Shown: piece after piece, positions 32,268 through 33,426 of the stretch
Layout: each line of letters begins with the position of its first letter
Numbering within the stretch: position 1 is the stretch's first letter
Assembly: GCA_043821115.1 (NCBI GenBank)
Contig: JBDRDD010000009.1
Span: forward strand, 1-33,426
DNA length: 33,426 bases
Direction: 5' to 3'
From: JBDRDD01 sp043821115
Lineage (GTDB): Bacteria > CAYTYR01 > UBA6262 > DAOVJB01
Notes under the pieces: model-generated
What the model was told of the DNA's origin: nothing
Seen by the model: the letters and a program-made list of their open reading frames with translations, nothing else
Databases searched by the model: none
Program-made: the position numbers and the translations under genes

Positions 32268-33426
32268 TTATTTTTTCAAAAGCGTGTTTGTCTCCATTAC
32301 TGCTTTATCCAGGTCCTCTTTAACGAGCCTGAAATCATAATTGCCTTCCTGAATTCTTGAGAAAATACTCCCTAAACACTCGACTAATAACGCTTCTATT
32401 TCCCCCCAAGCGCTAACGTTCGGGAATGACCTTCCATATTTCCATACGTCCTTTAATCCCCTCCACTCCGACTTTTCCTTCATGGAAACCGTGTCAAAGC
32501 TTTCCAGGAGTCCTGGGAACATATTCAGCCTTTGAGGATACCGGATCTGGGATTCGTATGAACTCAGGTACTTTACAAACTCCCACGCCCAGGCATTCTG
32601 AGGGTACGGGGAGAAGCTTGTGACCGCGAGGTTGCTGCCCCCGCAAAACACGAATCTCCCTTTTGCTCCAGCCGGGAAGAGTATGGGATTTATATTCTCC
32701 GCGATTTCGGACCTGTAGTTCAGGTGCCCCGGGTCCAGGGGACTCGAGTCACTTAGCGGTCCTGGAATCGCTATTGAGTATTCCCCGTCTGTGAAAGCTT
32801 TCCTTGCTATTTCGGCCGTGTTGAGCCCCAGCGCGGAGATCGGTATATATCCGCTGCTTATAAGTTTTATAAAAAAGGCTATGCCGTTTAGTGATTCATC
32901 GCTGTTGAAAGCAGCCTCTTTGCCGTCTGGAGTCAGGAAGTCGCCCCCCGCACCCCAAATCCATGCAGCAATATTATGCACGAGCATGGCATCCTGCTGA
33001 CCGGAAACCCCGAAAACCCCTATTTCTTTATCCCCCAGCATAAATCCTTTGAGTTTTTTGCACGTTTTCTCAAACGAATGCCAGTCATCAAGTTCTTCTC
33101 CAGAAAGATTACGCTCCCGGAATATGTCAGCCCTGTAGTACATTGCCCGTATGTCGGTAAACCAGGGAAGAGAACTAATCCTTTGTGACCCTGGAAACTG
33201 ACAACTGCTCCAAGCCGCTGGAACAAAGTTGTCACTTGCTATATTCGAGTCATAAACTTCCTGTGTAATCTCTTTAAGCACTCCCAGATGTGCAAGCGTT
33301 CCGTTCCATGTGGAACCCACCTGCAGTATATCAGGCCCTTTCTTCTCACTGGCTGCCGTCATGATACTGCGCCATGCATCCTGCCAGGGAATAAGCTTAA
33401 CATCTATATCTATATCAGGATACTCT
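32268..33426 (-). CDS. Solute-binding-like protein, copy 3 (partial, N-terminus off the window)
   Basis: The frame is open to the right edge. The ATG at 33362 is internal, since upstream codons (EYPDIDIDVKLIPWQDAWRS) continue the alignment with copy 2. About 385 residues are visible, and perhaps 25 to 30 N-terminal ones are missing. Shared landmarks: PDILQVGSTWNGTLAHLGVL, SSLPWFTDIRAMYYRAD, IAIPGPLSDSSPLDP, FVFCGGSNLAV and FPNVSAWGEIEALL. Whether this copy has a signal peptide cannot be judged. It is the closest relative of copy 2. Further copies or regulatory genes may lie beyond the edge. Confidence 0.87.
   Translation of the reverse strand, partial: EYPDIDIDVKLIPWQDAWRSIMTAASEKKGPDILQVGSTWNGTLAHLGVLKEITQEVYDSNIASDNFVPAAWSSCQFPGSQRISSLPWFTDIRAMYYRADIFRERNLSGEELDDWHSFEKTCKKLKGFMLGDKEIGVFGVSGQQDAMLVHNIAAWIWGAGGDFLTPDGKEAAFNSDESLNGIAFFIKLISSGYIPISALGLNTAEIARKAFTDGEYSIAIPGPLSDSSPLDPGHLNYRSEIAENINPILFPAGAKGRFVFCGGSNLAVTSFSPYPQNAWAWEFVKYLSSYESQIRYPQRLNMFPGLLESFDTVSMKEKSEWRGLKDVWKYGRSFPNVSAWGEIEALLVECLGSIFSRIQEGNYDFRLVKEDLDKAVMETNTLLKK

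Noticed and set aside
1..33426. Search for CRISPR arrays, tRNA/rRNA genes, insertion sequences and prophage genes
   Set aside because: None seen. The only tandem repeat is the 9-bp coding array, and all sizeable frames on the minus strand belong to ordinary cellular genes.

Overview
The window is a densely packed, single-strand (minus) stretch from a diderm bacterium. The outer-membrane secretin and PilO/PilP-type alignment proteins show that there is an outer membrane. The base composition is moderate, Ile ATA and Arg AGG codons are frequent, and TTG and GTG starts occur. A fused PilM-PilN, a split transketolase and a RecJ carrying a DnaQ-like insert point to a less-studied lineage, possibly Omnitrophota-like. 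That placement is a low-confidence guess. There is no rRNA, tRNA, CRISPR array, transposase or phage gene, and no gap longer than about 150 bases.

Read in the direction of transcription (right to left), the window has three parts. (1) 33426-26821: three tandem homologues of ABC-type sugar-binding proteins, at least two made without any signal peptide and with no permease or ATPase beside them. They are followed by a soluble PAS-PAS-GAF histidine kinase and two single-domain response regulators. (2) 26814-8230: a type IV pilus locus (PilB with MshEN domains, PilC, a major-pilin-like protein, PilV/PilW/PilX-like minor pilins, a short secreted collagen-like peptide, a possible 30-residue ORF, a small membrane protein, PilM-PilN fusion, PilO, PilP-like, secretin). 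A promoter-bearing gap leads into a chemotaxis set (CheW, MCP, CheY, CheB, CheA, an FtsA/PilM-like ATPase with a long beta-rich tail, CheC, CheY) closed by a strong hairpin at 8165-8189. (3) 8115-1: a housekeeping and nucleoside-salvage run: PcrA/UvrD helicase, GatC, a YesL-like membrane protein, both transketolase halves, purine and pyrimidine nucleoside phosphorylases, and the start of a RecJ-exonuclease fusion.

The simplest functional picture is that parts 1 and 2 form one surface-motility or adhesion module. The cytosolic kinase and regulators, the c-di-GMP-type MshEN domains of PilB and the chemotaxis proteins would each control pilus activity. CheR, PilT and the prepilin peptidase PilD are not in the window. 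Part 3 links nucleoside breakdown to sugar phosphates that enter the non-oxidative pentose phosphate pathway.

The points most worth a second look are the signal-less solute-binding trio next to a soluble kinase, the RecJ with an inserted DEDD-exonuclease motif, the (Gly-Asp-Lys)9 collagen-like peptide inside the pilin operon, the long-tailed FtsA-like protein inside the chemotaxis operon, and the unannotated 30-residue ORF and stem-loop in the pilin region. All functional calls come from reading motifs by eye. No database search was made.
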